From: Methylomagnum ishizawai
Lineage (GTDB): Bacteria; Pseudomonadota; Gammaproteobacteria; Methylococcales; Methylococcaceae
DNA length: 64,000 nt
Direction of reading: 5' to 3'
Assembly (NCBI RefSeq): GCF_900155475.1
Contig: NZ_FXAM01000001.1
Span: 3,172,881 to 3,236,880, forward strand
Numbering within the stretch: position 1 is the first letter of the stretch; each line of letters starts with the position of its first letter. Shown here one piece after another: positions 8,486-19,161 of the stretch. Position numbers and translations under genes: made by a program. The notes beneath the pieces are model-generated. The model had not been told where the DNA came from, did no database searches, and worked only from the letters and a program-made list of their open reading frames with translations.

Positions 8486-9397
8486 TCAGCCGCGGGGATG
8501 GCAACGGGCGTGCAATTCCTTGAGCCGCTCCTGGGCGACGTGAGTATAAATCTGGGTGCTGGATAAGTCGCTATGGCCTAGCAGCATCTGCACCACGCGC
8601 AAATCGGCCCCGTGGTTGAGCAGATGGGTGGCGAAGGCGTGGCGCAGGGTATGGGGCGACAGGGGTTTGTGGATACCCGCTTGCAGGGCGTAGCGCTTGA
8701 TGAGATACCAAAAGGCCTGCCGGGTCATGCCTGCGCCCCGGTCGGTCACGAACAAATCATCGCTGCGGCGGCCCTTGAGCAGGACCACGCGGGCGGTCTC
8801 GAAATAACGGCGCACCCATTCCTCCGCCTCCTCGCCCAAGGGCACCAAACGCTCCTTGCCGCCCTTGCCCATGACCCGGACCACGCCCCGGCGCAGGTTC
8901 ACTTCTTCCAGTGTGAGGCCGACCAGTTCGCTGACCCGGAGTCCGGTGGCATAGAGGACTTCCAGCATGGCGCGGTCACGGCAGCCCAGCACCTCGTCGG
9001 TGGGCGGGGCGTCGAGTAGGGCTTCGACATCGCGCTCGGTCAGGGTCTTGGGCAAGGGACGACCCAGACGGGGCGGATCGATGTTCAGGGTGGGGTCGAT
9101 TTCGATCCGGCCTGCCCGCAGCAGGAACAGATAGAGCTTGCGCAGACTGGACAGCAGCCGCGCCATGCTACGTCCGCTCATCTTTTGCCCATGCTTGAAT
9201 GCCAGATAGTCTTCTATCACGGCGGCATCGACCGCCAACAACCCCCCACGCTGCGCCTTGCCGAGCCAGGCAGAAAAATGCGCAAGGTCGCTGACATAGG
9301 CTTTCTGGGTATTCTCGCTCAAGCCCTCTTCCAGCCAGAGGGCGTCGGCGAAGCGCTGGATCAACTCCCGATCCGTCTCAGGCGGCGTAGCCTTCAT
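8486..9397 (-). CDS. xerD: Site-specific tyrosine recombinase XerD
   Basis: 303 residues. An N-terminal SAM-like core-binding domain spans about 10-105 and the catalytic domain follows. The full tyrosine-recombinase set is visible: Arg153 (TGLRVSEL), Lys178 (MGKGGKERLVP), His249 and Arg252 (HTLRHAFATHLL), His275 (LLGHSDLSS) and the nucleophile Tyr284 (QIYTHV). The C-terminal LKELHARCHPRG matches XerD rather than XerC. With XerC it resolves chromosome dimers at dif under FtsK control. It overlaps ogt by 20 bases. Confidence 0.94.
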   Translation of the reverse strand: MKATPPETDRELIQRFADALWLEEGLSENTQKAYVSDLAHFSAWLGKAQRGGLLAVDAAVIEDYLAFKHGQKMSGRSMARLLSSLRKLYLFLLRAGRIEIDPTLNIDPPRLGRPLPKTLTERDVEALLDAPPTDEVLGCRDRAMLEVLYATGLRVSELVGLTLEEVNLRRGVVRVMGKGGKERLVPLGEEAEEWVRRYFETARVVLLKGRRSDDLFVTDRGAGMTRQAFWYLIKRYALQAGIHKPLSPHTLRHAFATHLLNHGADLRVVQMLLGHSDLSSTQIYTHVAQERLKELHARCHPRG

Positions 9398-9842
9398 GCC
9401 TCAGCAGCCAGCGCTTGAGATCGAGGAGCGGCCCGGACCTCCGGCCAGCATAACCGCCCAAGCCCTGGGCCGACACCACCCGGTGGCAGGGAATGACGAT
9501 GGGAAAAGCATTGGCGCGGCAGGCACCGGCCACGGCGCGGGGACCGCTGCCGAGACGTTCGGCCAGACGGCCATAGGTTTCGGCGCTTCCCGCCGGGATG
9601 GCGACCAGGGCGTCCCAGACCCGGCGGCGGTAATCGGTGCCGGACAGGCGCAAGGGCAAGGAGAAGACAAAACCGGGATCGTCGAAATAGCGGGCGAACT
9701 GGGATGCCGCCAATGCCAGCACCGGATGGGCCGGAATTTCCACGGCGGGGGCATCCAGGGAGAAATCGATGCCGACCAATTCATGCGCCGTGGCGGACAG
9801 GGCCAGGGCACCGAACGGCGTCGCGATGATCGCGGTAGGCAT
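9378..9842 (-). CDS. ogt: Methylated-DNA--[protein]-cysteine S-methyltransferase
   Basis: 154 residues from the ATG at 9842 (MPTAIIATPFG), the usual N terminus for the family. An in-frame GTG at 9884 would add 14 residues of no family character. The suicide acceptor is Cys119 in IPCHRV. The helix-turn-helix before it contains the arginine finger region (GPRAVAGACRANAFP). The enzyme removes alkyl groups from O6-alkylguanine and O4-alkylthymine by irreversible transfer to the cysteine. Its C terminus (LLRHEGYAA) lies inside the start of xerD. Confidence 0.93.
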   Translation of the reverse strand: MPTAIIATPFGALALSATAHELVGIDFSLDAPAVEIPAHPVLALAASQFARYFDDPGFVFSLPLRLSGTDYRRRVWDALVAIPAGSAETYGRLAERLGSGPRAVAGACRANAFPIVIPCHRVVSAQGLGGYAGRRSGPLLDLKRWLLRHEGYAA

Positions 9843-9900
9843 GGCTGGGACACCGATCATGTAGGGGACTAGGAAAATTTCCACCCCCGGAAACGACCAA

Positions 9901-9960
9901 CGGGCAGTTTGCGCTGCCCGTCGTACCCTTCCACAGGCTTTGCGGCAACCGCCGCAAGCC
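9901..9960 (-). terminator. Hairpins after rplS
   Basis: Two stem-loops follow the rplS stop on the minus strand. One at about 9937-9959 pairs a GGCTT-GCGGC arm with its complement. The second, 9901-9920, is CGGGCAG/CTGCCCG with a 6-base loop. Neither has a strong U tract, so termination may be Rho-assisted. Confidence 0.5.
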
Positions 9961-9962
9961 GG

Positions 9963-10310
9963 TTAGATTTTTTCCTTGATGCGGGCGGCCTTGCCGGTAC
10001 GGTCGCGCAGATAGTACAGTTTGGCGCGGCGCACATCACCCCGGCGCTTGACCGAGATTTCCTGCACCTGCGGGCTGTAGGTCTGGAACACGCGCTCCAC
10101 GCCCTCGCCATGGGACATCTTGCGCACGGTGAAGGCGGAGTTGTAACCCCGGTTGCGCTTGGCGATCACCACGCCTTCATAGGCCTGTAAACGCTCACGG
10201 TTGCCTTCCTTCACCTTGACCTGCACCACCACGGTGTCGCCGGGCGCGAATGCCGGTATGGTCTTTGCGCTCATCCATTCGGCTTCGAGTTCTTGAATAA
10301 TATTCGCCAT
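9963..10310 (-). CDS. rplS: 50S ribosomal protein L19
   Basis: 115 residues, standard for bacterial L19, which sits at the 30S-50S interface. Diagnostic blocks are [26 protein letters not shown] (split by no gaps), [38 protein letters not shown] and the basic end KAARIKEKI. It is the last gene of the conserved rpsP-rimM-trmD-rplS operon, with only 6 bases to trmD. Alternative internal starts exist but MANIIQELE is the conserved N terminus. Confidence 0.98.
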   Translation of the reverse strand: MANIIQELEAEWMSAKTIPAFAPGDTVVVQVKVKEGNRERLQAYEGVVIAKRNRGYNSAFTVRKMSHGEGVERVFQTYSPQVQEISVKRRGDVRRAKLYYLRDRTGKAARIKEKI

Positions 10311-10316
10311 TGCTGC

Positions 10317-11075
10317 TTACCCTTCTTGTGTCTTTCCGGTATTCAATTCGTTCTGGAATTCCCCGAGCAATCCTGCCTGTTCGGCGTCGAGTCGGACCTT
10401 GGCCAGAAGGTCCGGCCTTTTCAACCAGGTGCGCCCGAGCGATTGCTTCAAGCGCCAACGCCTGATGGCCTCGTGGTTCCCGGATTGGAGGATTTCCGGG
10501 ATTTTGCGGCCATCGATTTCCTCGGGGCGGGTGTAGTGGGGACAATCCAACAACCCGGCCACATGGGAATCCTGCGCCGCCGATTCGGCATGTCCCAATA
10601 CGCCGGGAAGCAAACGCACCACGGCATCGAACAGGACCAAAGCCGCCAGTTCCCCGCCGCTCAGGACATAATCGCCAATCGACCACTCCTCGTCGATTTC
10701 GGCCTCGATCAGGCGCTCGTCTATGCCTTCGTAACGGCCCGCCACCAAGATCAAGCGCGGACTGGCAGCGAAACGCGCCACCGCCGCTTGATCCAACACC
10801 CGGCCCTGGGGACTCAGGTAAACCGTCTTGGCCGGCAAAGGCGAGTCGATCCGCGCCGCGCGGATGGCGTCGCGCAAAGGCCCGACCTTCATCACCATGC
10901 CCGGTCCGCCGCCGTAGGGTCGGTCGTCCACCGTGCGATGACGGTCATGGGTATATTCGCGTGGATTCCACAGGAGCAGATCGACGATATGGTTTTCGAT
11001 AGCCCGCCCGGTGACGCCATGACAGGCGGCATCCCGCAGCATCTCGGGGAACAGGGTGACCACATCGAAGCGCAT
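10317..11075 (-). CDS. trmD: tRNA (guanine-N1)-methyltransferase TrmD
   Basis: 252 residues, typical length. TrmD methylates G37 next to the anticodon with S-adenosylmethionine, preventing +1 frameshifts. The SPOUT-class trefoil-knot signatures are present: [12 protein letters not shown] near residue 52, [12 protein letters not shown] near 111 and [15 protein letters not shown] near 131. The C-terminal domain carries [12 protein letters not shown] and [13 protein letters not shown]. It lies between rimM and rplS in the ribosomal operon. Confidence 0.98.
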   Translation of the reverse strand: MRFDVVTLFPEMLRDAACHGVTGRAIENHIVDLLLWNPREYTHDRHRTVDDRPYGGGPGMVMKVGPLRDAIRAARIDSPLPAKTVYLSPQGRVLDQAAVARFAASPRLILVAGRYEGIDERLIEAEIDEEWSIGDYVLSGGELAALVLFDAVVRLLPGVLGHAESAAQDSHVAGLLDCPHYTRPEEIDGRKIPEILQSGNHEAIRRWRLKQSLGRTWLKRPDLLAKVRLDAEQAGLLGEFQNELNTGKTQEG

Positions 11076-11084
11076 CGTCGCGCC

Positions 11085-11588
11085 CTAGAAACCGGGGTCC
11101 CAATCGACGCTCAGCCATCCCTCATCGATCCGCACTTCCTTGACGAAATCGCCGACCACGAAGGGAATCAAGCGTTCGCGGTCGCCCCGGACTGCCATCA
11201 CATCGTTGGCTCCGGTCTCCATCATACTGGCGATTTTGCCCAGCACCACACCCTCCAGAGTGCGGACTTCCAGGCCGATCAAATCGGCCCAGTAATATTC
11301 CCCCGGTTCGGGCGGCGAAAAACTTTCCCTGGAAACCGATATGGTGTGCCTTTGCAAAAGCAGGGCTTGGTCGCGGTCGCTTACCCCATCCAAGCGGGCG
11401 ATAACCACATCCTCGCCGTGCGCCTTACCCTCGACAAGCTTGTAATCCTTGAGTCCGCCATTCCCCACGATCTGCCATGGAGAATACTTCAATATGTTTT
11501 CCGGCGGATGGGTATGTGATTTGATTTTGATCCATCCCCGTACACCGAATGCCCCGAGAATCTCGCCGACGATGACTTGCCGGGACAT
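11085..11588 (-). CDS. rimM: Ribosome maturation factor RimM
   Basis: 167 residues. An N-terminal RimM domain (VGEILGAFGVRGWIKIKSHT) is followed by a C-terminal PRC-barrel (EYYWADLIGLEVRTLEG to DWDPGF). RimM binds S19 in the 30S head and helps 16S rRNA maturation. The gene sits 18 bases downstream of rpsP and 9 bases upstream of trmD, as in most proteobacteria. Confidence 0.96.
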   Translation of the reverse strand: MSRQVIVGEILGAFGVRGWIKIKSHTHPPENILKYSPWQIVGNGGLKDYKLVEGKAHGEDVVIARLDGVSDRDQALLLQRHTISVSRESFSPPEPGEYYWADLIGLEVRTLEGVVLGKIASMMETGANDVMAVRGDRERLIPFVVGDFVKEVRIDEGWLSVDWDPGF

Positions 11589-11606
11589 TGTGGCTCAACC
11601 GACCGC

Positions 11607-11870
11607 TTAGGCGGCGGAAGCGGCGGACAACTTGCGCAGTTCCTTAATCAGACTGCCCACTCTTTCAGTGGTTTGGGCACCTTGGCCGATCCAGTATTGG
11701 ATACGCTCTTCGTTCAAACGCAACCGTTCGGCAGTTCCCTGGGCAACCGGGTTGAAGAAACCCACGCGCTCGATATAGCGACCATCCCTTTTGGAGCGGC
11801 TATTCGCAACCACCACATGATAAAAAGGACGCTTCTTCGCGCCGCCACGGGACAAACGGATAGTGACCAT
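11607..11870 (-). CDS. rpsP: 30S ribosomal protein S16
   Basis: 87 residues, standard S16. The N terminus [20 protein letters not shown] is diagnostic, followed by the conserved [14 protein letters not shown] block. It is the first gene of the rpsP-rimM-trmD-rplS operon. A consensus-like sigma-70 promoter lies 45 bases upstream, and an AAAGAGGAA ribosome binding site precedes the ATG. Confidence 0.98.
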   Translation of the reverse strand: MVTIRLSRGGAKKRPFYHVVVANSRSKRDGRYIERVGFFNPVAQGTAERLRLNEERIQYWIGQGAQTTERVGSLIKELRKLSAASAA

Positions 11871-11914
11871 GAAGATTCCTCTTTGAGTTTCAGAACGACC
11901 TGAAAAATCCAGAA

Positions 11915-11943
11915 ATTATATCAATAAAAACAACCCCGTACAA
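11915..11943 (-). promoter_or_regulatory. Sigma-70 promoter of the rpsP operon
   Basis: Read on the minus strand: TTGTAC (-35, 11938-11943), a 17-base spacer, and a perfect TATAAT (-10, 11915-11920). It lies directly upstream of rpsP in an AT-rich pocket that contrasts with the GC-rich surroundings. Confidence 0.75.
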
Positions 11944-12025
11944 GCTTTGTATGGCTTAGATCAGGGCTATCGTAGCTTGACGATTTCAAATATAGCGGGG
12001 GGGGGGTTTATCAGGACGATAACAG

Positions 12026-12047
12026 CGGGCTTATGTCAGGAAGCCCG
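12026..12047 (-). terminator. Probable tRNA-Ser terminator
   Basis: A 7-bp stem (CGGGCTT/AAGCCCG) with an 8-base loop lies 57 bases downstream of the tRNA 3' end on the minus strand. Only a weak T stretch follows. A run of ten G (11997-12006) lies just beyond. Confidence 0.4.
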
Positions 12048-12104
12048 TGTTTCCACGGCGGTGCGCGAAGGCCGTAAGCTATTTCCGCGCCACAACTGAA
12101 TAAG

Positions 12105-12197
12105 TGGCGGAGAGAGAGGGATTCGAACCCTCGATAGAGTTTTAAGCCCTATACTCCCTTAGCAGGGGAGCGCCTTCAGCCTCTCGGCCATCTCTCC
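12105..12197 (-). tRNA. tRNA-Ser (anticodon GCU)
   Basis: A 93-base gene with encoded CCA. The acceptor stem GGAGAGA pairs with TCTCTCC, followed by discriminator G and CCA. The anticodon arm CTCCC-CTGCTAA-GGGAG gives GCU, reading AGC/AGU. The long variable arm (TATAGGGCTTAAAACTCTATC region) is the class II hallmark of serine tRNAs. The T arm carries GGTTCGAATCC. The csrA/tRNA-Ser order is conserved in gammaproteobacteria. Confidence 0.96.
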
Positions 12198-12235
12198 GAA
12201 GTATCTGCTTATTATAACCGATTCCGCCCGAAGAT

Positions 12236-12430
12236 TCAGCTAATTTCTCCGCCGGGTTGGACCTGCTGCTCGCGTTTGATGCGCTCGTAGATTTCCTCAC
12301 GATGTACGGAAACCTCCTTGGGCGCATTCACGCCGATACGCACCTGATTACCCTTGACCCCCAATACGGTAACCGTTACATCGTCCCCGATCATCAGAGT
12401 CTCGCCAACCCTACGAGTCAATATCAACAT
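12236..12430 (-). CDS. csrA: Carbon storage regulator CsrA
   Basis: 64 residues from the ATG at 12430, preceded by a strong AAGGAAGG ribosome binding site. An upstream in-frame extension of 27 residues has no family character. The sequence starts with the canonical [16 protein letters not shown], carries [19 protein letters not shown] and ends in a short variable tail. CsrA binds GGA motifs in mRNA leaders and controls carbon metabolism, motility and biofilm genes after transcription. Confidence 0.98.
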   Translation of the reverse strand: MLILTRRVGETLMIGDDVTVTVLGVKGNQVRIGVNAPKEVSVHREEIYERIKREQQVQPGGEIS

Positions 12431-12522
12431 AAATCCTTCCTTATACGGTCTCGCCAACTTATTTAAGAGCAGCACCGCTTTAAGCAACGCTATCCCGACC
12501 CACAGTTGCATACAAGCCGAAT

Positions 12523-12528
12523 ATTATA
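12523..12528 (-). promoter_or_regulatory. -10 box upstream of csrA
   Basis: A perfect TATAAT on the minus strand lies 93 bases before the csrA start, between the lysC stop and csrA. No good -35 is visible; GTTAGA at 17 bases is a poor match. It leaves a leader of about 80 bases. Confidence 0.45.
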
Positions 12529-12563
12529 CCACTTCCCGCTGTATTTCTAACAGAAAATTCAGG

Positions 12564-13796
12564 CTAGGCGGCTGCGGCGGCTTGATCGAGATGGAAAGCT
12601 TCGTGCAGGCTCCTGACAGCCAATTCCAGATATTTCTCGTTCAGGACCACAGAAATCTTGATCTCGGAAGTCGAAATCATCTGGATATTGATACCTTCGC
12701 CCGCGAGTGCCTCGAACATCTGGGCGGCGATACCGGCATGGGAACGCATCCCGACGCCGACCAGGGAAACCTTGACGATGGCGGTATCCCCGGCGGCTTC
12801 CCTGGCCCCCAGGTCCGCGCAGATGTTTTGTAAGATTTCCAGCGCCCGCTTATATTCGTTGCGATGCACGGTGAAGGTGAAATCGGTGCTGCCATCCTCG
12901 CCGACATTCTGGACGATCATGTCCACTTCGATATTGGCTTGGGCGATGGGACCGAGAATCTTGTAGGCGATGCCCGGCCTGTCCGGCACGCCCAGGATGG
13001 TGAGTTTGGCCTCGTCGCGGTTGAACGCGATTCCCGAAATCAATGGTTTTTCCACGCCGCTTGCCTCCTCGTAGCTGATCAACGTACCGGACCCTTCCTT
13101 AAAACTGGAAAGCACCCGCAAGGGAACATTGTATTTGCCCGCGAATTCCACCGAGCGGATTTGCAATACTTTCGAGCCTTGGCTGGCCATTTCCAGCATT
13201 TCCTCGAAAGTGATGCGCTCCAGCCGCCGCGCCTTGGGTTCGATACGGGGATCGGTGGTGTAGACGCCGTCCACATCGGTATAGATCAGGCATTCATCGG
13301 CCTTGAGCGCCGCCGCCAGGGCCACCGCCGTGGTGTCGGAACCGCCCCGGCCCAAAGTCGTGATATCACCATCCGCAGTGACGCCCTGGAACCCGGCCAC
13401 CACCACCACCCTACCCTGTGCCAAGTCGGCACGCATCCGCTCGGTGTCGATATCCTCGATGCGGGCCTTGGTGTGGGCGCGGTCGGTCAGGATGCGGACC
13501 TGGGCACCGGTATAGGAACGGGCTTCGCAGCCCTTCTGCTGCAAAGCCATGCTCAACAGGGCAATCGTGACTTGCTCGCCGGTGGACAGCAGCACATCCA
13601 TTTCGCGGATGTTCGGACGCTCCTGGGCCTCGTGGGCCAGGGCGACCAAGCGGTTGGTCTCGCCGCTCATCGCGGACACCACCACCACCACATCCTCGCC
13701 GCGCTGGCGGGCCTGGATGACATTGTCGGCCACATGCTTGATGCGCTCGACCGTGCCCACCGAGGTGCCGCCATATTTGTGTACGTAAAGAGCCAT
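12564..13796 (-). CDS. lysC: Aspartate kinase
   Basis: 410 residues from the ATG at 13796 (MALYVHKYGGTSVG). The frame continues upstream into alaS but the conserved N terminus fixes the start. An amino-acid-kinase domain includes KYGGTSVG, VVVVSAMSGETN and GRGGSDTTAVALAAAL. Two C-terminal ACT domains (ILGVPDRPGIAYKIL, VSLVGVGMRSHAGIA) form the allosteric site for lysine and/or threonine. The enzyme phosphorylates aspartate, the first step to lysine, methionine, threonine and diaminopimelate. No riboswitch-like leader is seen. Confidence 0.96.
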   Translation of the reverse strand: MALYVHKYGGTSVGTVERIKHVADNVIQARQRGEDVVVVVSAMSGETNRLVALAHEAQERPNIREMDVLLSTGEQVTIALLSMALQQKGCEARSYTGAQVRILTDRAHTKARIEDIDTERMRADLAQGRVVVVAGFQGVTADGDITTLGRGGSDTTAVALAAALKADECLIYTDVDGVYTTDPRIEPKARRLERITFEEMLEMASQGSKVLQIRSVEFAGKYNVPLRVLSSFKEGSGTLISYEEASGVEKPLISGIAFNRDEAKLTILGVPDRPGIAYKILGPIAQANIEVDMIVQNVGEDGSTDFTFTVHRNEYKRALEILQNICADLGAREAAGDTAIVKVSLVGVGMRSHAGIAAQMFEALAGEGINIQMISTSEIKISVVLNEKYLELAVRSLHEAFHLDQAAAAA

Positions 13797-13818
13797 TTTT
13801 GCTATCGGAATGGTTGAA

Positions 13819-16419
13819 TCATGCCAAACGGCCGCGCACCCATTCGGGCACGCCGCGCAAAGCTTCATCGAGTTTGCCGGGATCGGTGCCGCCGGCCTGG
13901 GCCAGATCGGGACGCCCACCACCCTTGCCGCCGACCTGGACCGCCACCGCATTGACCAAATCGCCCGCCTTGATGCGCCCGGTTTGCTCCTTGGTGACGC
14001 CAGCGATCAAGCTGACCTTGCCATCTTTGACGCTGCCCAGCACCACGGCGGCGCTGCCGAGTTTGTTCCTGAGTTGATCGACCAAATCGCGCAGGGCTTT
14101 GGGGTCGCTGTCTTCGATCTTAGCGGCCAGCACTTTAATGCCGTCGATCTCGACGGCTTGGGAAGCGAGATCGTCGCCGGAAGCGCTGGCGAGTTTGACC
14201 TTGAGCTTGTCCAGTTCCTTTTCCAGGGCGCGGTTGCGTTCCAACAATTGCTGGACCTTATCGACCATGCCATCGCGTCCGGCCTTGAGTTTTTCGCCAA
14301 CCGTTTGCACCAAGCGCTCGCTGACCTTGACCCACTCGAACGCGCCTGCGCCGGTCAGGGCTTCGATACGGCGGACGCCCGCCGCCACGCCGGATTCGCC
14401 GACGATCTTGAACAGGCCGATGTCCCCGGCCCGCCCGGCATGGATGCCACCACAAAGCTCGGTGGAGAATTCGCCGATCCGCAATACCCGGACCTCGTCG
14501 CCGTATTTCTCGCCGAACAAGGCCATGGCCCCGGCCTTCATGGCTTCGTCCTTCGCCATGACATCGGCACGGACGGGGCTATTCACACGGATTTGCTCGT
14601 TCACCAGAAGTTCGATGGCGTCGAGTTGCTCGGGCTGGATCGGTTCGAAATGGGAGAAGTCGAAGCGCAGGCGCTGGGGATCGACCAAGGAACCCTTCTG
14701 CGCCACATGCTCGCCCAGGATCCGGCGCAAAGCGGCGTGCAGGAGATGGGTGGCCGAATGGTTCAGCGCCGTGGCGTTGCGGGCCGCGCCATCCACCTCG
14801 GCCCGGCAGTCCGCGCCCAGCGCGAACAAGCCTTGCACCACCTTGCCAAGATGCAGGATCACATCGCCCGCCTGCTTCTGGGTATCGGTGACTTCAAACA
14901 GCGCGTTCCCGGCGCGGAGGATACCCACATCGCCGACTTGGCCACCGGATTCGCCATAGAATGGCGTCTTATCGAGGATAACCACGCCCTCGTCGCCCGC
15001 CGCCAATTGATCGACGGACTTGCCCCCCTTGAGCAAGGCCACGACGCGGGCATCGTCGGCCAGATGGGTATAGCCGGTGAATTGGCAATGCACATCCACC
15101 GCCACATCCTGCGAATAATCCACCGCGAAATGGCTGGCGGCACGGGCGCGTTCGCGTTGCGCCTCCATGGCTTTTTCAAAACCGGCCAAATCCGGGGTCA
15201 GGCCATGTTCGCGGGCGATGTCGGCGGTGAGATCGACCGGAAAACCATAGGTATCATAAAGCTGGAACACGGTTTCGCCGGGAATGACGGTGCCGCTCAA
15301 GCCTTTGAGATGGGTTTCCAGAATCTTCATGCCCTGGTCCAGGGTCTCGGCGAAGCGCTCTTCCTCCTTGCGCAACACCTGCTCGACCGTGGCGCGGGCG
15401 GCGACCAGTTCGGGATAGGCTTCGCCCATCTCGGCGCATAACGGCGCGACCAGCTTGTAGAAGAAAACATCACGGATGCCAAGCTTATAGCCATGGCGGA
15501 TGGCCCGGCGGATAATGCGGCGCAGCACATAGCCCCGCCCTTCGTTGGACGGCAACACGCCATCGGCGACCAGGAAAGCACAAGAACGGATATGGTCGGC
15601 CAGCACCCGCAGCGAGCTATTGTCGGTATTGGAAAGCCCGGCCAATTCGGCGGCGGCTTGGACCAAGGTGCGGAACAGGTCGATTTCGTAATTGCTGTGT
15701 ACGCCCTGCGCCACCGCCGCGATGCGCTCCAAGCCCATGCCGGTATCCACCGAAGGCTTGGGCAGCGGGGTCAGGGTGCCATCCGCCGAGCGGTCGTACT
15801 GCATGAACACGAGGTTCCAAATCTCGATGTAGCGGTCGCCGTCCTCGTCGGGGGAGCCGGGCGGACCGCCCGCGATATGGGCACCGTGGTCGTAGAAGAT
15901 TTCAGTGCAGGGACCGCAAGGGCCGGTGTCGCCCATGCTCCAGAAGTTGTCCTTGGTGCCGATGCGGGAAAAGCGGTTCGGGTCGATCCCGACCTCGTTC
16001 AGCCAGATAGCGGCGGCTTCGGTGTCCTGGTCGTAGACCGTGATCCACAGCCGTTCCGGCGGCAAGCCCAACACGCCGGTCAGGAATTCCCAGGCGTAGC
16101 GGATGGCGTCGCGCTTGAAATAATCGCCGAAGCTGAAATTGCCCAGCATCTCGAAGAAGGTGTGATGGCGCGCGGTATACCCCACATTCTCCAGGTCGTT
16201 GTGCTTGCCGCCCGCCCGCACACAGCGCTGCGAGGACGCCGCCCGCACATAGCCACGCTCTTCCCGCCCGAGGAACACATCCTTGAACTGCACCATGCCG
16301 GCGTTGGTGAACAGCAAGGTCGGATCGTTGCCCGGAATCAAGGGGCTGGACGCCACCACGGCGTGGCCGCGTTCTTGGAAGAAGTTGAGGAATAAGGATC
16401 GCAGTTCCGAACTGGTCAT
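13819..16419 (-). CDS. alaS: Alanyl-tRNA synthetase
   Basis: 866 residues, close to the 876 of E. coli. The class II catalytic domain at the N terminus holds [21 protein letters not shown] and [22 protein letters not shown]. The editing domain has [16 protein letters not shown] and the metal-binding [17 protein letters not shown]-Ala coiled coil and Gly-rich end ([16 protein letters not shown]) close the protein. It charges tRNA-Ala and hydrolyses mischarged Ser/Gly-tRNA. It lies 13 bases after recX and 22 bases before lysC in a conserved order. Confidence 0.98.
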   Translation of the reverse strand: MTSSELRSLFLNFFQERGHAVVASSPLIPGNDPTLLFTNAGMVQFKDVFLGREERGYVRAASSQRCVRAGGKHNDLENVGYTARHHTFFEMLGNFSFGDYFKRDAIRYAWEFLTGVLGLPPERLWITVYDQDTEAAAIWLNEVGIDPNRFSRIGTKDNFWSMGDTGPCGPCTEIFYDHGAHIAGGPPGSPDEDGDRYIEIWNLVFMQYDRSADGTLTPLPKPSVDTGMGLERIAAVAQGVHSNYEIDLFRTLVQAAAELAGLSNTDNSSLRVLADHIRSCAFLVADGVLPSNEGRGYVLRRIIRRAIRHGYKLGIRDVFFYKLVAPLCAEMGEAYPELVAARATVEQVLRKEEERFAETLDQGMKILETHLKGLSGTVIPGETVFQLYDTYGFPVDLTADIAREHGLTPDLAGFEKAMEAQRERARAASHFAVDYSQDVAVDVHCQFTGYTHLADDARVVALLKGGKSVDQLAAGDEGVVILDKTPFYGESGGQVGDVGILRAGNALFEVTDTQKQAGDVILHLGKVVQGLFALGADCRAEVDGAARNATALNHSATHLLHAALRRILGEHVAQKGSLVDPQRLRFDFSHFEPIQPEQLDAIELLVNEQIRVNSPVRADVMAKDEAMKAGAMALFGEKYGDEVRVLRIGEFSTELCGGIHAGRAGDIGLFKIVGESGVAAGVRRIEALTGAGAFEWVKVSERLVQTVGEKLKAGRDGMVDKVQQLLERNRALEKELDKLKVKLASASGDDLASQAVEIDGIKVLAAKIEDSDPKALRDLVDQLRNKLGSAAVVLGSVKDGKVSLIAGVTKEQTGRIKAGDLVNAVAVQVGGKGGGRPDLAQAGGTDPGKLDEALRGVPEWVRGRLA

Positions 16420-16432
16420 AGGGTTGCCATTG

Positions 16433-16873
16433 TCAATCGTCTGGTTGTGCTAGTCCGCGCCGCGCCAAGCGCCGGAATAATTGGCGGATGTCGTCGTGCC
16501 CGAAGCCCCTGCCAAGCAAAAAACGTTCCCGCGATGCCCGTTCCGGCAAACCGTCCGGCAGGGTGTCGCCGTATTTCTTGCGGTAAACCTTGTCGATCTG
16601 CGCCTCCCAATCCCATTCCTTGAGATCGGGCGCGTCCCCGATGCCGCGTTGCCTGAGTTCCCGCTGGATCCGCGCCGAACCATAGCCCTTGCCGACCCTG
16701 CCGCGCACGAACGATTCGGCGAAACGCGCATCGCTCTGTAGCCCGTCGCGCACGGCGTCGGCGACGACCTCATCGACCAGGGATTCCGGGTAACCTCGCG
16801 ACAAGAGCTTTTGCCGCAGTTCGGCGCGACCGTATTCACGGCGGGAGAGATAACGGAGGCAAGCGGCCAGCAC
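16433..16873 (-). CDS. recX: Recombination regulator RecX
   Basis: 146 residues from a GTG at 16873. The RecX family consists of small all-helical proteins that cap and disassemble RecA filaments. Seen are [21 protein letters not shown] at the N terminus, [16 protein letters not shown] and a C-terminal [14 protein letters not shown]. In the same frame ten codons run back to a CTG at 16901-16903 that overlaps the recA TGA. This would give the more usual N terminus [10 protein letters not shown], so translation may start there, coupled to recA. Confidence 0.9.
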   Translation of the reverse strand: MLAACLRYLSRREYGRAELRQKLLSRGYPESLVDEVVADAVRDGLQSDARFAESFVRGRVGKGYGSARIQRELRQRGIGDAPDLKEWDWEAQIDKVYRKKYGDTLPDGLPERASRERFLLGRGFGHDDIRQLFRRLARRGLAQPDD

Positions 16874-16899
16874 CGCCCGCCTATCGTCGGATGGCTCGG

Positions 16900-17943
<1,044 letters not shown>

Positions 17944-17980
17944 CGTGATGAGACCGCCCAATCAGTTGAAAGGCCGACGA

Positions 17981-18559
17981 TTATCCCACAGACCCCGGCC
18001 CCGGAATAGCCTCGACATTTTCCAGGCGCCAGGCTTGACGCGGCGTATACGCGGAGCCTGCGCGGCCCAGGCGCGATTCGACCAGGCTGAAAGCGGCGAC
18101 CTGCCAAACCACAGGTTCAGGCAAGGCCCAGGCTTTCCGGTCGGAATGGCCTTGACGGGCCAGGGTCAGATGGGGCTGGTAAGGCCGGTCGTCCAAGGCG
18201 AAACCCGCCCGCCCCAACCCCTGGGCCAAACCTTGGGCCAAATCCAACAGCGGCTGGGGCGTTTGGGACGCGCCCAGGCAGACAATGCCATTGCGCGGCC
18301 AGAATTCGGCCCGGTCCAAGGTCAAGCTGAAGGCCGGCGTCTTGACTCCATCGGCGACCCGGACAAGATCGGGCCAACGCGCCTGGGCGACATCGCCCAA
18401 AAACGCCAGCGTGATGTGCAAATTGTCGGGTTTCACCCACTGTCCGGCCAGGGTCCGGGCGACCAGATCGCGGGCGACCCACAACGCGGCCCGCGTCTTT
18501 GCATCCGGCCACAGCGCCAGGAACAACCGGGCCGATGCGGCGTTATTCTCCGCAGGCAT
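17981..18559 (-). CDS. thpR: RNA 2',3'-cyclic phosphodiesterase ThpR (LigT)
   Basis: 192 residues from the ATG at 18559, overlapping the pncC stop by 17 bases. The two HxT motifs of the 2H phosphoesterase fold are His48-Ile-Thr50 (LHITLAFLG) and His130-Leu-Thr132 (PHLTLARQG). The N terminus RLFLALWPD is typical. The enzyme hydrolyses RNA 2',3'-cyclic phosphates and can ligate tRNA half-molecules with 2'-5' bonds in vitro. Its biological role is unclear. Confidence 0.92.
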   Translation of the reverse strand: MPAENNAASARLFLALWPDAKTRAALWVARDLVARTLAGQWVKPDNLHITLAFLGDVAQARWPDLVRVADGVKTPAFSLTLDRAEFWPRNGIVCLGASQTPQPLLDLAQGLAQGLGRAGFALDDRPYQPHLTLARQGHSDRKAWALPEPVVWQVAAFSLVESRLGRAGSAYTPRQAWRLENVEAIPGPGSVG

Positions 18560-19034
18560 CCAACACCCCGCGCAAGGCCACCGCCACCGCCTGTCCGCGC
18601 ACCGCCCGGCGGTCGCCCTCGAAGCGCTCGCACCGCGCCACGGTCTCTCGCCCGTCGCGCGCCCAGGCGAACCAGACCAACCCCACCGGCTTGTCGGGGC
18701 TACCGCCACCCGGCCCGGCGATGCCGCTCACCGCCACCGCGATATTGGCCCAACTCAGGCGCACCGCGCCTTCCACCATCTCGCGCACCGTAGCCTCGCT
18801 GACCGCGCCATGTTCGCGCAGGGTTTCGGGATCGACGCCCAGCATATCGATCTTGGCCTCGTTGCTATAGGTCACGAAACCGCGGTCGAACCAGGCGGAA
18901 CTGCCCGCCACATCGGTCACGCATGCGGCCACCCCGCCGCCGGTGCAGGATTCGGCGGTCGCCAACATCCAGCCCGCCGCGTCCAAAGCCGCGCCGACCT
19001 GCCGGGCCAAGCCGTACAAACCTTCATCGTTCAT
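18543..19034 (-). CDS. pncC: Nicotinamide-nucleotide amidohydrolase PncC (CinA C-terminal domain)
   Basis: 163 residues from the ATG at 19034, with a GGAGGTT ribosome binding site 4 bases upstream. Only the CinA C-terminal domain is present. It has ATAESCTGGGVAACVTDVAGSS with the catalytic serine, FVTYSNEAKIDMLGV and AVSGIAGPGGGSPDKPVG. PncC deamidates nicotinamide mononucleotide in the pyridine nucleotide cycle. The pncC-recA linkage is common in gammaproteobacteria. Confidence 0.95.
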   Translation of the reverse strand: MNDEGLYGLARQVGAALDAAGWMLATAESCTGGGVAACVTDVAGSSAWFDRGFVTYSNEAKIDMLGVDPETLREHGAVSEATVREMVEGAVRLSWANIAVAVSGIAGPGGGSPDKPVGLVWFAWARDGRETVARCERFEGDRRAVRGQAVAVALRGVLDACGE

Positions 19035-19161
19035 CGCCAACCTCCGATTTTCATTGTTTACCACCGCGCCGTTGGGTGCCGCCCCAGGATTTTTCGTACA
19101 ATCCCCCGCAAAAAACGCACCGCCCGCCCCAACCACCTCCTCCTTCGATAAGGCTTGAACG

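Noticed and set aside
12431..13796. Lysine riboswitch in front of lysC
   Set aside because: The space before lysC is only 22 bases to the alaS stop, too short for a riboswitch.
17944..17980. LexA box before recA
   Set aside because: No CTG-N10-CAG palindrome was seen in this gap, and none was noticed upstream of uvrA; a systematic motif scan would be needed.
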